Assembly: GCA_964610315.1 (NCBI GenBank)
Contig: CAZSVM010000008.1
Location: 28,301-92,300 of the forward strand
Source: JAQVEM01 sp964610315
GTDB taxonomy: Bacteria > Actinomycetota > Humimicrobiia > Humimicrobiales > Humimicrobiaceae
Length of the DNA stretch: 64,000 nt
Reading direction: 5' to 3'
The notes under the pieces were generated by a model. The model saw only the letters and a list, made by a program, of their open reading frames with translations, was not told the origin of the DNA and did no database searches. Shown piece by piece: positions 25,895-35,455 of the stretch. A program made the translations under genes and the position numbers. The stretch's first letter is position 1. Each line of letters begins with the position of its first letter.

Positions 25895-27120
25895 TGATCA
25901 TTTAATTTTACTCTTCTGGTTCCATCCGAAAACAAACATTCTATAAAATCAGGAGCGATGCTGAATCGCTCTATAAATTTATTTCTTATTATACCAGTAA
26001 TTTTATCAATTTTGTCTTTTTTAACAATACTGATGACACTGCCTCCGAAACCTGCCCCCATTAATCTTCCGCCGTAAACTCCTTCGATTTTACTTAACTG
26101 GTCAACCAGACAATCAAGTTTCTCGGTTGATACCTCATAATTATATTTAAGGCTGTTATGGGACTCATATAATATTTGCCCCAGTTTTTCAATATTATTT
26201 TTAAGCAGATATTGTTTTGCCAGCAGAACTCTATTATTTTCGGTAACTACATGTTCTACTCTTTTAAAGAGTTTTTGGGGCATTTTATTTTCCAATCTAT
26301 CCAGCAGGTCCAAACCTATATCCGATAGGGACATAATATTTTTTTCTTTTACTATGTCTGATATCAGCCGGACAGCCTGGTTGCATTCCTCTCTCCTTTT
26401 ATTATATTCGGTATCTGCCAGATTTCTTTCCTCTTTGGAATTAATAATTAAAATTAAATTATCCTCAAGATCAAAAGGGATATATTCATAGGACATATCC
26501 TTAAAATTAAGATAAATTACATGATTCTCTTTCCCGTAAACAACCGAGAACTGATCCATAAATCCGCAATTTACCCCCACGAAATTATTTTCAGCGCTAT
26601 TACAATATTCTACTGTTTTTTTCTTATCCACTTTCAAATCGAAAAGCCTTTCTATAAGCTTTGCCACCCCGACCTCAAGAGAAGCCGAAGAACTAACCCC
26701 GGCACCTACCGGCAGATTACTGTCTATGACCATATCGAACCCACCAATCTTATAACCGTGTTGAATATACTCTCTCAGAACTCCTTTGATATAATTTACC
26801 CAATGGGTATTTTTATCAAATGCAATATCATTCAACAAGAATCTCTTGGAATCATTTAAGGGTTTGGAAAAAACCTCAACGGATTCCGTTCCATTTTTAA
26901 AACCGGTTATAAGAATATACTTATCTATAGCCGCATTTATGGAAAGCCCCAGATTATAATCCGTATGCTCGCCAATTATATTTACTCTTCCCGGGGATAA
27001 AATATTGACCAGATCTTTTTTCTTAAAAGTATCTTCTTTTTTATGTTTACCTTCTACAAATGTTTTAAAAAATAGATCATTCATTTGTTTAAAATTGTTA
27101 TAGATATTCAGTTTTTTCAT
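25891..27120 (-). CDS. galK: Galactokinase
   Basis: GHMP kinase phosphorylating galactose at C1 in the cytoplasm. 409 residues, at the upper end of the family. SPGRVNIIGEHTDYN (galactokinase signature), ATP loop LPVGAGVSSSASLEVG, and C-terminal GGRLMGAGFGGSVISIV. Extra N-terminal segment of about 20 residues before the signature. First gene of galK-(small frame)-galT. Its promoter, about 365 bp upstream, carries the LacI-family palindrome, so it should be induced together with the galactanase system. Confidence 0.95.
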   Translation of the reverse strand: MKKLNIYNNFKQMNDLFFKTFVEGKHKKEDTFKKKDLVNILSPGRVNIIGEHTDYNLGLSINAAIDKYILITGFKNGTESVEVFSKPLNDSKRFLLNDIAFDKNTHWVNYIKGVLREYIQHGYKIGGFDMVIDSNLPVGAGVSSSASLEVGVAKLIERLFDLKVDKKKTVEYCNSAENNFVGVNCGFMDQFSVVYGKENHVIYLNFKDMSYEYIPFDLEDNLILIINSKEERNLADTEYNKRREECNQAVRLISDIVKEKNIMSLSDIGLDLLDRLENKMPQKLFKRVEHVVTENNRVLLAKQYLLKNNIEKLGQILYESHNSLKYNYEVSTEKLDCLVDQLSKIEGVYGGRLMGAGFGGSVISIVKKDKIDKITGIIRNKFIERFSIAPDFIECLFSDGTRRVKLNDQ

Positions 27121-27465
27121 ACCGGATTTTTCCCATGTTTCCTTATCAAAAATCCTAATTAGCCATTAATTAAAAAATTTTTTAAATATAATGCTATAAA
27201 AATACCTAATTTAACCGGAAGCCATCAAAGATAAATAACCCAACAAACATAACATAAGTATATCATTAAATATCTGATAATTTTTTTGGAAATTTTACCT
27301 TTTTTTAAGATAAATTTATTCCTTTATTTAAAATATATATTATTATTTGTTATTGTAATCTTTGATGTTTTTTTAGAAACTAAATTAGAATTCATAAAAA
27401 CTTTATTTATTTTCTCCCTTATTTGCAACAAAATGTTAACATTGTGAAAATAAAACTGAATTTAC

Positions 27466-27519
27466 CAAGCGCTTGCGCAAGTGGTTTCTTATAATATAAG
27501 AAAATATTTATTATGTCAA
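27466..27519 (-). promoter_or_regulatory. galK promoter with LacI-family operator
   Basis: Minus strand: TTGACA (27519-27514), 17-bp spacer, TATTAT (27496-27491), then the palindrome AAGCGCTTGCGCAAG (core CTTGCGCAAG, 27472-27481) covering the expected transcription start. The leader to galK would be about 365 bases. The spacing is the same as in the two ABC-operon promoters. Confidence 0.8.
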
Positions 27520-27588
27520 GTTCCCTCATTTATACTTTTGAGCAAATATTTTAAGTTACAACCGCTCTCCCTGAGATTTATCAAAAAT

Positions 27589-27644
27589 TTGACTTATAAA
27601 AAAGTTTTTTGTAATATATTGAAAGTGGTTGCGCAAGCGCTTTT
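27589..27644 (+). promoter_or_regulatory. Galactanase promoter with LacI-family operator
   Basis: Plus strand: TTGACT (27589-27594), 17-bp spacer, TAATAT (27612-27617), then GGTTGCGCAAGCGCTTTT (27627-27644), the same palindrome in opposite orientation, over the start point. It is divergent from the galK promoter; the two operators are about 156 bp apart, a distance that would allow a repressor loop. Confidence 0.78.
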
Positions 27645-27828
27645 ATACTTAAAATATTGTATTTAATTAACGATAGATGTCATATAAATTACCAAAAATA
27701 ATATTTGAAACTATTTATATTAAAATACCAAATAATCCTTATAATGAAGAACCCGGAAGTAAAAATCATTTAAACTATTTTTATTAAAATCAACTAAAAA
27801 ATGAAATTTAAAAGAGGAGTTGAGCAAA

Positions 27829-29814
27829 ATGAAAAAGATATCATTGTACATAGGAGGTATAGTATTGAGCATTTTAACCATTGCAGTTTTCTCATTTAGC
27901 GGCTGTAAAGCTGCCGAAACATCCGGAGAAGAGGAAACCGCCAAAGTAACTGAAACGACAGAGGAAACTGTCAGCGAAGAATTACCAGAAATACCATCCT
28001 CCCTTAGTATTAAAGTAAATCCGATTCCTGATTTAAGACCGGATTTCATTAAAGGGGTGGATGTCTCCATGATCGCTGAAATCGAAAAAAACGGTGGAGT
28101 ATACTATGATACGGATGGCGAACAAAAAGATTGTCTTACCATCCTTAAGAATCATGGTGTAAACTGGATCAGGCTGAGATTATGGAACAATCCGGTTTTC
28201 ACGGCTGACCGTATCGCTTTAGAGAACCTTCGAGAGGGAAATAATGTACAGCCCGGTGATCCTGTCGGCGGCGGGAACTGCGATCTGGAAAGCATGAAGG
28301 GTCTGGCCCAACGAGCCAAAGCTCTGGGTATGAAATTCTTATTGAATTTCCATTACAGCGATTTCTGGGCCGATCCGGGACGTCAACCTACTCCGGCAGC
28401 ATGGGTCGGTCTCAATTTAGATGAAATGGCAGAAGCTTTATACGAATACACGAAATCCGTTTTAACTGACCTGAAAGATAACGGTGCTGCCCCGGATATG
28501 GTAGCGATAGGTAATGAGGTAACCAATGGGATGTGCTGGCCGACAGGTAGAATTCTCGAAGGTGATTATACACCGTTTATCACATTGCTGGAAAAAGGAT
28601 GTCAGGCAGTTCGAGAAGTACTCCCGGACGCAAAAATAATGATCCATCTGAACAAGGGCGGAGAGAATGATACCTATCGTAAAATGTTTGACCAGCTGGA
28701 AGCTGCTTCTCTGGATTACGACGTAATAGGCCTTTCATACTATCCTTACTGGGACGGCCCCATTGAGGGATTTATAGCCAATATGAATGATATATCCAGC
28801 CGCTATGATAAGGAGGTCGTTGCTGCCGAAATAGCATATGCTTTCACCACTGACAATTATGATAATATGCCCAATATTTTTGCACCGGCTACCGTTGATT
28901 TAGGAGGATATCAGGCTTCGGTTCAGGGACAGGCAACGGCCATAAGAAATATAATGGATGCCGTCGCTCAGGTTTCGGATAATAAAGGACTGGGAGTATT
29001 CTACTGGGAACCTGACTGGATAGCAGTACCCGGGGCAGGCTGGGTTACAGGAGAAGGAGATGCATGGGAAAACCAGGCCTGGTGGGATAAGGATGGCAAT
29101 CCGCTAGAATCTATCTGGACCTACAGGCTGGTTTCCGAATCGCAGGAATCCTTTGAACCCGAATTTGTATCGGTTGTTCCGGGAATAAAGATAAATACCA
29201 CTCCCGGTAATCCTCCCTCGATGCCGTCTGAAATCAAAACATGGTATGATGATGATGCAATCCATTTAGTTCCCATTGAATGGGATGAAATCCCGCCTGA
29301 GAAATATGCTGCAAGTGGTTCTTTTATTGTAGAGGGAACTCTTACCGGAACATCTTACACGGCTGTGGCTTCCATAACTGTCAGCATGCTTAAAAATCCG
29401 GGATTTGAACTGGGCAGTTATGAAGGCTGGGAGATAACCGGGACAGGAATAAAAGACAATATGGAAACTTCTGCAGGAAATGTTCATTCCGGTGGAGCTT
29501 ATGCAGGAGGATACTGGTTGGATAGCGATTTTCAATTTACAATCTCTCAAACCATTGAAGGACTAACCCCCGGCGAATATACTGTTTCGGCATGGTCCGA
29601 AGGTGCCGGTGGTGAGAAGGAGTTTTATTTATTCGCAACATCCGGCGACGTAACCGCCAAACAGGATATAATAAATACAGGATGGAATTTCTGGAGCCAA
29701 TATTCGGTAGACATTACCGTTGATGAAAGCGGAACCTGTACGGTGGGTTTGTATTGTGATGGAAATGCCGGTGATTGGGGAACGTTTGATGACTTTGATA
29801 TATCACCGAAGTAA
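27829..29814 (+). CDS. Secreted GH53 endo-beta-1,4-galactanase lipoprotein with Ig-like and carbohydrate-binding domains
   Basis: About 661 residues. Lipoprotein signal with lipobox FSGC (Cys about 25), then a Thr/Glu-rich linker. The GH53 barrel (about 65-430) begins DFIKGVDVSMIAEIEKNGG; the acid/base Glu is in GNEVTNGMCWPTGR and the nucleophile Glu in VVAAEIAYAFT. Next comes a Big_4-type Ig-like domain (about 450-525, with SMPSEIKTWYDDDAIHLVPIEWDEI), then a jelly-roll-like module (about 525-661, NPGFELGSYEGWEITGTG), perhaps CBM61-like as in other galactanases. It cuts pectic galactan outside the cell, feeding the importer and GH42 enzyme nearby. I start at ATG 27829: AGAGGAG ends 9 bp before it; the in-frame TTG at 27820 is too close. 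Equivalent to Bacillus GanB. Confidence 0.93.
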   Translation: MKKISLYIGGIVLSILTIAVFSFSGCKAAETSGEEETAKVTETTEETVSEELPEIPSSLSIKVNPIPDLRPDFIKGVDVSMIAEIEKNGGVYYDTDGEQKDCLTILKNHGVNWIRLRLWNNPVFTADRIALENLREGNNVQPGDPVGGGNCDLESMKGLAQRAKALGMKFLLNFHYSDFWADPGRQPTPAAWVGLNLDEMAEALYEYTKSVLTDLKDNGAAPDMVAIGNEVTNGMCWPTGRILEGDYTPFITLLEKGCQAVREVLPDAKIMIHLNKGGENDTYRKMFDQLEAASLDYDVIGLSYYPYWDGPIEGFIANMNDISSRYDKEVVAAEIAYAFTTDNYDNMPNIFAPATVDLGGYQASVQGQATAIRNIMDAVAQVSDNKGLGVFYWEPDWIAVPGAGWVTGEGDAWENQAWWDKDGNPLESIWTYRLVSESQESFEPEFVSVVPGIKINTTPGNPPSMPSEIKTWYDDDAIHLVPIEWDEIPPEKYAASGSFIVEGTLTGTSYTAVASITVSMLKNPGFELGSYEGWEITGTGIKDNMETSAGNVHSGGAYAGGYWLDSDFQFTISQTIEGLTPGEYTVSAWSEGAGGEKEFYLFATSGDVTAKQDIINTGWNFWSQYSVDITVDESGTCTVGLYCDGNAGDWGTFDDFDISPK

Positions 29815-29830
29815 ATCCGAAGACAAATAA

Positions 29831-29863
29831 GAAAAAGGCTGTAAAAAAATTACAGCCTTTTTC
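29831..29863 (+). terminator. Terminator of the galactanase gene
   Basis: Perfect 14-bp stem GAAAAAGGCTGTAA / TTACAGCCTTTTTC with a 5-base loop, ending in a T run, 17 bp after the stop codon. The rest of the 306-bp gap to the next gene shows no further element that I can support. Confidence 0.88.
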
Positions 29864-30120
29864 TTCGGAACGTTTTCCGGTAACTGTTATTATAAAAAAG
29901 TCATTCACCCGGAATTAATCTTTATAAATGCAAAAACAGATCATTTTTAAGTGAGAACTAAGAAGATAAATTTCAATAATAAATCCCTGGATAAAGTAAA
30001 AGATTCTTTCCATACATTCCCTTTAAATGAATATAAGAAATCTAAAAAATTTTAAATTTTTGATTATCTATTGACTGCCGCCAGACTGAAACTATTAAAA
30101 GAAATTAGAAAGGACTCAGT

Positions 30121-31953
30121 ATGAACGATTTCTATGTAACCATAATTCACAGACCGGAAATGGTGCCGGAATATCTCCAAAAGGAGGCAGAAGAAGGCAA
30201 AGAGGAAAACCTTGTCAGAAGCGAGGTTATACAGGAGTCCCTTGATATATTTCGTACCCAGCAGAAGGTTGCTCATGATAATGGTTTAAAAACTACCATC
30301 CAGATGACTTATGCCAGCCTGTTTAACAATGAGGCAGTGGCTATAGCCAGCGAACACCACCGGAAATACGACGATGAAATCGGCTCTACTTTTCTGGGTA
30401 TTCAATGCCAGGAATTCCGTGACAAATTCAAATCCAAAGAGCTGGCAATCTGGCTCTTTTCCATGGAGGATAAAAAGAAAATTGTTGATGAAGTTTTCGG
30501 CAAGTTTTATGATGTATTTGGTTTTTATCCTACTTCAACTGGCTCTTATTATATGGACGCCGAACTGGTGAATTACATCAAAGATAAATATCCCATGATA
30601 AAAGTGGCAGTGGCAACCTGCTGGGAAGAAGGCCCCAAAGCCTACCACAATGCCAATAACTCCTGGTATACCATTTTTGACGGAAGTCCCTGGAACCCCT
30701 GGATACCATCCAAAAATAATATCCACTGCCCGGCCATAAATGAACAGGATGACATCGGAATTGTAGCCATCCCCCATCTTTCACGGGATCTTCTGGCTGT
30801 TTTTGATGGTCCTGGTTCATATTACGGTACCCATCCCCAAAATATTTTAAGGGGCATGGTCTATAAAGATCATGAAATCCCCTATTTTAAAAATCTGGTG
30901 GATCAATACCGCTCCATGACTAAATTTAATAGAGGCTATTCCTATAATATGATGTACGTGGGTCCGGGCTGGATGAGCAAAAGCGGTCGGTGGGAAGCAG
31001 ATTATGATTTTTTACTTAAAAGTTACAAGGAAGGTATGGCCTATTACGGACAACTCAAGAAAAAAGGAAAAGCCAGAGACCTTACCATGAGTGAATTTGC
31101 CGATATCTATCGTCGGGATCGTCCCTACACCCGTCCCGAGTGCACCCTGTGGAAGGACGTCCTTTACGGTTCCAGGCGACAGCAGTTCTGGTATGCAGAT
31201 CCCTGGATGCGTTTCTGCCTGGATATGAATGAGGGTGGTGCCATGATTGATCTCAGACCTTATGCAGCCAGGCTGATACGGCCGTGCGGCGTCGGTACCA
31301 GGCATATGCAGGATGCATCCTATCCCTTCCTGGTGCAGTCTCTTTACAGGGCAGGATACTTCACCCACTATGCCGGTGAAGGAGCAGTCAAGAGCTGCAA
31401 ATTCAGTTATAGAGGTGAGGGAGTGGACCTGTGCGCCTGCCGTACCCTGGCCTCATTTTCGGAAGAGGGAGACACAAGGGTAGTAACACTGGATCCTGTG
31501 GATATCGAATTCGATAAGCTTACCATCAGCGTTCAGTCAATCTTCCGCCTGGCAGAGGGCACCGGTGAGATAGAGATAGTAAGAAAAATTATTGATTCCA
31601 CCGATCCAGAGGCAGAAATAACCATCGACGAATATATTACCGCCTGTTATGGTACCACCGAATACCCTGAAGACCTTACCGGAGTCAGGCTTTCTCTAAG
31701 GGGAGCATCTGATAGCAAAACTATTGATTATGCCTATAAATGCCGGGAAGCAGAGATACCCAATATTTTAACCGCCGAAGCCCTAATTCCACAGGTCGAT
31801 ACCCATTTGACCATGCGGGCCGATACAAACAGCGCCAGCGGATATTTCCGTGAAGGTTTTGCATTCTCACCGATGTATACTATCGGTATTAAAAGCATTG
31901 TTAAGGGGAAAGGAGAATTACATACATGGCTCAAGGTAGAAAAGGCAAGCTGA
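30121..31953 (+). CDS. Uncharacterised 610-residue protein of the galactan locus, possible carbohydrate-active enzyme
   Basis: I do not recognise the family with confidence. No signal peptide or membrane helix is visible, so it is probably cytoplasmic. The first half (about 1-300) has the look of an alpha/beta barrel like polysaccharide deacetylases or GH57 enzymes: IQCQEFRDKF, ELAIWLFSMEDKKKIVDEVFGKFYDVFGFYPTSTGSYYMD, VAVATCWEEGPKAYHNANNSWYTI, then HLSRDLLAVFDGPGSYYGTHP. It is rich in aromatic and acidic residues of the kind found in sugar sites. The last 200 residues look like a beta-rich domain (SCKFSYRGEGVDLCACRTLASF onwards). AAAGGA precedes the ATG. The 3' end overlaps the zinc-ribbon gene by 28 bp. 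Its neighbours (GH53, GH42, sugar importers) suggest work on galactan-derived or arabinan side-chain sugars; this is inference. Confidence 0.7.
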   Translation: MNDFYVTIIHRPEMVPEYLQKEAEEGKEENLVRSEVIQESLDIFRTQQKVAHDNGLKTTIQMTYASLFNNEAVAIASEHHRKYDDEIGSTFLGIQCQEFRDKFKSKELAIWLFSMEDKKKIVDEVFGKFYDVFGFYPTSTGSYYMDAELVNYIKDKYPMIKVAVATCWEEGPKAYHNANNSWYTIFDGSPWNPWIPSKNNIHCPAINEQDDIGIVAIPHLSRDLLAVFDGPGSYYGTHPQNILRGMVYKDHEIPYFKNLVDQYRSMTKFNRGYSYNMMYVGPGWMSKSGRWEADYDFLLKSYKEGMAYYGQLKKKGKARDLTMSEFADIYRRDRPYTRPECTLWKDVLYGSRRQQFWYADPWMRFCLDMNEGGAMIDLRPYAARLIRPCGVGTRHMQDASYPFLVQSLYRAGYFTHYAGEGAVKSCKFSYRGEGVDLCACRTLASFSEEGDTRVVTLDPVDIEFDKLTISVQSIFRLAEGTGEIEIVRKIIDSTDPEAEITIDEYITACYGTTEYPEDLTGVRLSLRGASDSKTIDYAYKCREAEIPNILTAEALIPQVDTHLTMRADTNSASGYFREGFAFSPMYTIGIKSIVKGKGELHTWLKVEKAS

Positions 31954-32135
31954 ATTACCGCTGCCCCCGATGTTTAATGCGCGAGATTGACATGGATCTG
32001 CTTTATGATCGGGATGCGGGCCAGTATTACTGCTTACGATGTTCCTTTACCGGTGACGAAAAGGAAATTCTACGGCTCAACGCTCAATTTCGCGATAAAT
32101 ATAGGGACCGTGCCAGAAGAATTACCGATTTTTAG
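31926..32135 (+). CDS. Small zinc-ribbon protein overlapping the 610-residue protein gene
   Basis: 69 residues with two CxxC knuckles (YRCPRCLMRE at about 11 and YYCLRCSFTG at about 37), a single zinc ribbon, followed by a basic tail RDKYRDRARR. Start ATG at 31926 lies inside the end of the preceding gene (28-bp overlap), with AAGGGGAAAGGAG in front, a strong ribosome-binding site within the upstream coding sequence. Such ribbons bind nucleic acid or a protein partner; the tight overlap suggests the two products work together. Confidence 0.72.
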   Translation: MAQGRKGKLNYRCPRCLMREIDMDLLYDRDAGQYYCLRCSFTGDEKEILRLNAQFRDKYRDRARRITDF

Positions 32136-32232
32136 TGACACCTGATTTGAAATCATCTCTCCAGGAACGGATATATTTATAAGTACTTTCATTCAGAAAA
32201 CGCTTAAAACAGCTAAAAACTGCAGCCTTTTC

Positions 32233-34278
32233 TTAATTTTCCAGAATACAAACGTCTTTGGGTAAAATGGTTATTTTACCCGTAACAATTTCTCCATTAA
32301 GCAAATTATTGAATTTCCCTTCGGGTAAAGTCAGGGTAACTTTGTCATTTCTATGATTAAGTATGAATGTAAAAGTCTTATTGTCTTTTACCCGCTGAGT
32401 TATTTCCACTCCTCTCTGCGGTTCTACAAAGGGATGGATGGCCTTCTCATTACAATAATGCTTCATTAAATCCCTTATAAAATCAACTTCCGGTTCAGTC
32501 GCTATATATACTGCCTTACCCTTTCCATAGTTGTTCTCAGTCAAGGAAGGAAATCCTTCGTAATAATCCTTACCAAAGACAGCCAGCGTTTTTGCTCCTT
32601 CGGTATTAATAACATCACATATAAGCCTGCAGTCATATTCTTCCTTTGTCATTTCAGGAAACTTTTCTTTTAAAACTATTTTATTACCCATATCGGGATA
32701 AAGAGCATCAATCTCCTCAATCCACAGACCAAGCAGTTTCCTGAATGCACCAGGATAGCCTCCCAGAATCACCAGATCATTTTCATCAACCATTCCGCTA
32801 AAGAAAGCGGTTATAAAAATTCCTCCACTTTCAACGAATTTCTCTATCGACCCGGCCACATCCCTACCTACCATGTACAATACCGGGGCTACTATAATTT
32901 TATATCCCGCTAAATCATAACAGGGATTAATTATATCCACAGCAATGTTTAAATTGTAAAATGCCTTATAATACTTTTCCAATTGGCTAAGATAGGTTAA
33001 ATTCTCACTGGGGCCGGCAGAATATTCCACTGCCCACCAGTTGGGCCAATCCATCATCATAGCTACCTTTGAGCTGGTTCGTGAACCTATAACTTTATCT
33101 CCTAACTTCTCAAGTTCCTGCCCCAGCCTGGTTAATTCCCTACCTATACGGGTGTTTAAATGGCCGGCATGAGGCACCATTGCAGAGTGATACTTCTCGC
33201 AGGCTCCTCTCGACTGTCTCCATTGGAAAAATAATACCGAATCCCCGCCGTGTGCTATTGCCTGGTAGCTATGCAGCCTCATTACTCCCGGACGTTTCAG
33301 TGCATTTTGCGGCTCCCAGTTCACCTGATTTGATGCCTGCTCCATAAGAAAGAACGATTGTCCCTTTTTTAATCCTCTCATCAAATCATGCCGCATGGCA
33401 GCATTGCTTACAGGAAGGCTGTTGATGGGATAGTTATCCCAGGATATTATATCGATATGTTTCGCCCAATCGAAATAATTCAGCGGTTTATGTGATCCCA
33501 TAAAATTAGTAGTTATAGGTATATGGGGAGTATGCTTCCTGATAACCTCTGCTTCATTAAGGTAACAATCCAGATAGCTGTCCGACATGAACCGGTTATA
33601 ATCTATAGCCATACCCTGAAATGTAGTCATATCCTTTTTGCCTATCCAGCTTGGAATCAGTTCAGTCAGATAGGAAGGCGCCTCTATTTCTTCCCAGTTG
33701 TAATAAGTATGACCCCAAAAATTTGCATACCAGCGTTTATTCAGTTCCTCAATGCTGCCATAGCGTTTCTTGAGCCATTGTCTGAAAGCTTCTACGCAGT
33801 TGTCGCAATAACAATAAGAATAACTTCCATATTCATTAGATACATGCCACATAATTAGATTGGGAAGACCTTTATATCTTTCCGCCATTTTCTCTGCCAT
33901 TAAACGTGACAGCCTTCTGTAATCAGAATTATTGGGACAATAATTAACCCGCCTTCCATGCTTATGTTTTCGGCCCTGTATATCTGTAATCAGCATTTCA
34001 GGATATTTTTTTGACATCCAGGCAGGCTGTGCCGCAGTGGGAGTTGCCATGATAATAGATATGTCATTTTTTCTCAGTAAGTCTGTTACTTTATCCAGCC
34101 ACGAAAAATTGAAATTATCTTCGGAAGGCTGCAGATTGGCCCATGAAAAAACCGGTAAAGTTACCGCATTTACCCTTAAAACTTTCATTAGTTTAATATC
34201 TTCCTGCCATACCTCTTCACTCCACTGATCAGGATTATAGTCTCCTCCATAAAATATCTTTGATAATTTCCCAAACAT
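32233..34278 (-). CDS. GH42 beta-galactosidase (GanA type)
   Basis: 681 residues, normal GH42 length. IFYGGDYNPDQW at the N-terminus, acid/base Glu in MWHVSNEYGSYSYCYCDNC (also the zinc-type cysteine cluster), nucleophile Glu in FFLMEQASNQVNW, and a trimerisation domain (about 390-600). No signal peptide, so it works in the cytoplasm on imported galacto-oligosaccharides. Last gene of a minus-strand set substrate-binding protein / permease / permease / GH42, the same order as Bacillus ganS-ganP-ganQ-ganA. GGAGG lies before the ATG. It ends 97 bp from the convergent zinc-ribbon gene. Confidence 0.94.
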   Translation of the reverse strand: MFGKLSKIFYGGDYNPDQWSEEVWQEDIKLMKVLRVNAVTLPVFSWANLQPSEDNFNFSWLDKVTDLLRKNDISIIMATPTAAQPAWMSKKYPEMLITDIQGRKHKHGRRVNYCPNNSDYRRLSRLMAEKMAERYKGLPNLIMWHVSNEYGSYSYCYCDNCVEAFRQWLKKRYGSIEELNKRWYANFWGHTYYNWEEIEAPSYLTELIPSWIGKKDMTTFQGMAIDYNRFMSDSYLDCYLNEAEVIRKHTPHIPITTNFMGSHKPLNYFDWAKHIDIISWDNYPINSLPVSNAAMRHDLMRGLKKGQSFFLMEQASNQVNWEPQNALKRPGVMRLHSYQAIAHGGDSVLFFQWRQSRGACEKYHSAMVPHAGHLNTRIGRELTRLGQELEKLGDKVIGSRTSSKVAMMMDWPNWWAVEYSAGPSENLTYLSQLEKYYKAFYNLNIAVDIINPCYDLAGYKIIVAPVLYMVGRDVAGSIEKFVESGGIFITAFFSGMVDENDLVILGGYPGAFRKLLGLWIEEIDALYPDMGNKIVLKEKFPEMTKEEYDCRLICDVINTEGAKTLAVFGKDYYEGFPSLTENNYGKGKAVYIATEPEVDFIRDLMKHYCNEKAIHPFVEPQRGVEITQRVKDNKTFTFILNHRNDKVTLTLPEGKFNNLLNGEIVTGKITILPKDVCILEN

Positions 34279-34593
34279 ATTTTTTGCCTCCGATGATTAT
34301 ATAAAAGATTATATAAAATTATTTAATGGGGTTAATAATTATAATTATATCCACTTTAAAAAAAGACCAGGATAATTTCGATAATATTGAAACAGTTAAA
34401 ACCATGTTTTATCCAGGATCCCTTCCTATACTGAACTCAAATCTTTATGCCTGCAACCAGGAACCAAAGATATATTCTCCTTTTTCATAGTCTCTATAAC
34501 ATAAAAAATGCTATGTTACCATTATTGTTGAATGTAACACAACATTCTAACAAATGCTTCCAACTTTTAAAAATTCTCCGGACTTTAGACTCT
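34279..34593. other. 315-bp gap between permease and GH42 gene
   Basis: AT-rich; no supported gene. There is an imperfect inverted repeat TGTTAC/GTAACA around 34515-34540, too weak to call a terminator. No LacI-type palindrome or clear TTGACA/TATAAT pair for an internal promoter is visible. Confidence 0.5.
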
Positions 34594-35448
34594 TTAACCT
34601 TTAACTGCTCCAAAGGTAATTCCGGCGGTAAACCTCTTCTGAAAGATAAGGAAAATGATAATCAAAGGAGTTATGCTTACAACTGAAGCAGCCATTTGAA
34701 GATGGTACATGACGGTACTTGCTTGGCCGGTTAAGGTCGCTATCATAACAGGCAAGGTTTGATGTGAAGGAGTCTTGAGAATAACCAGAGGCCATAAAAA
34801 GTCATTCCAGACTTGCATGAAAAAGATAAGTCCAATACTGGTCAGGCCGGGGATTATTATACGCAGGATTACCCGTCCGTATATACCAAACTCCGAGCAG
34901 CCGTCAATGCGAGCTGCATCTAACAGCTCATCGGGTATAGTTCTTATGTACTGACGCATAAAAAAGATGCCGAAGGCGCTTGCTGCTCCTGGTATAATTA
35001 GTGGGAAAAAACTATCTACCCAATGGAAATCAACCATCATGACGTAAAGAGGAATCATAGTGATGGCAAAAGGAACGATCATGCTGGCAATAAGTACCGA
35101 AAAAAGGATATTGCGGCCTGGAAAACGAAACTTGGCAAAGCCATAGCCGGCAAGTGAGCAAAAGAACAATCTAAGCACCGTAGCCGAGGAAGCGACAAGA
35201 AAGGTATTCCATAACCTTATAAAAACCCCCTTGTCAATAACATCCTTGTAGTTAAACAGACCCATGTTGCGTGAGAATAGGATCATGGGGACATGAAGGA
35301 CTTCAGCCATTGGCTTAAGAGATGTAAGTATCATCCAGAAGAAAGGAAGCAGCATAAAAATAGATATTAAGATTAGTACCAGGTAGACAAAAATCCTTTT
35401 ACCTACTGTCTTTGTTTTGATTAATTTACTCTCTGTCATAACAGCCAT
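34594..35448 (-). CDS. ABC sugar permease, MalG/GanQ type
   Basis: Inner-membrane half of an oligosaccharide importer, CUT1 family. About 284 residues, six helices, with the EAA loop ELLDAARIDGCSEFGIYGRVILRIIIPGL that contacts the ATPase. The frame opens upstream at TTG 35472 inside the preceding gene; I choose ATG 35448 because AAAGG lies just before it. Partner of the next-upstream permease. No ATPase gene is in this operon: as in Bacillus gan and other CUT1 systems, a shared MsmX-type ATPase elsewhere is likely. Confidence 0.92.
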   Translation of the reverse strand: MAVMTESKLIKTKTVGKRIFVYLVLILISIFMLLPFFWMILTSLKPMAEVLHVPMILFSRNMGLFNYKDVIDKGVFIRLWNTFLVASSATVLRLFFCSLAGYGFAKFRFPGRNILFSVLIASMIVPFAITMIPLYVMMVDFHWVDSFFPLIIPGAASAFGIFFMRQYIRTIPDELLDAARIDGCSEFGIYGRVILRIIIPGLTSIGLIFFMQVWNDFLWPLVILKTPSHQTLPVMIATLTGQASTVMYHLQMAASVVSITPLIIIFLIFQKRFTAGITFGAVKG

Positions 35449-35455
35449 TTGACCT

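Noticed and set aside
27466..27644. The repeated CTTGCGCAAG palindromes as ends of a mobile element
   Set aside because: No transposase, no target-site duplication, and all five copies sit at the same distance from promoter elements; they are operators.
27481..27666. 61-codon plus-strand frame between galK and the galactanase gene
   Set aside because: It spans the two operators and both divergent promoters, has no ribosome-binding site, and its composition is that of AT-rich regulatory DNA.
29866..29890. CGGAACGTTTTCCGG as a catabolite-repression (cre) site
   Set aside because: It is not a proper palindrome of the cre type and lies behind a terminator, not at a promoter.
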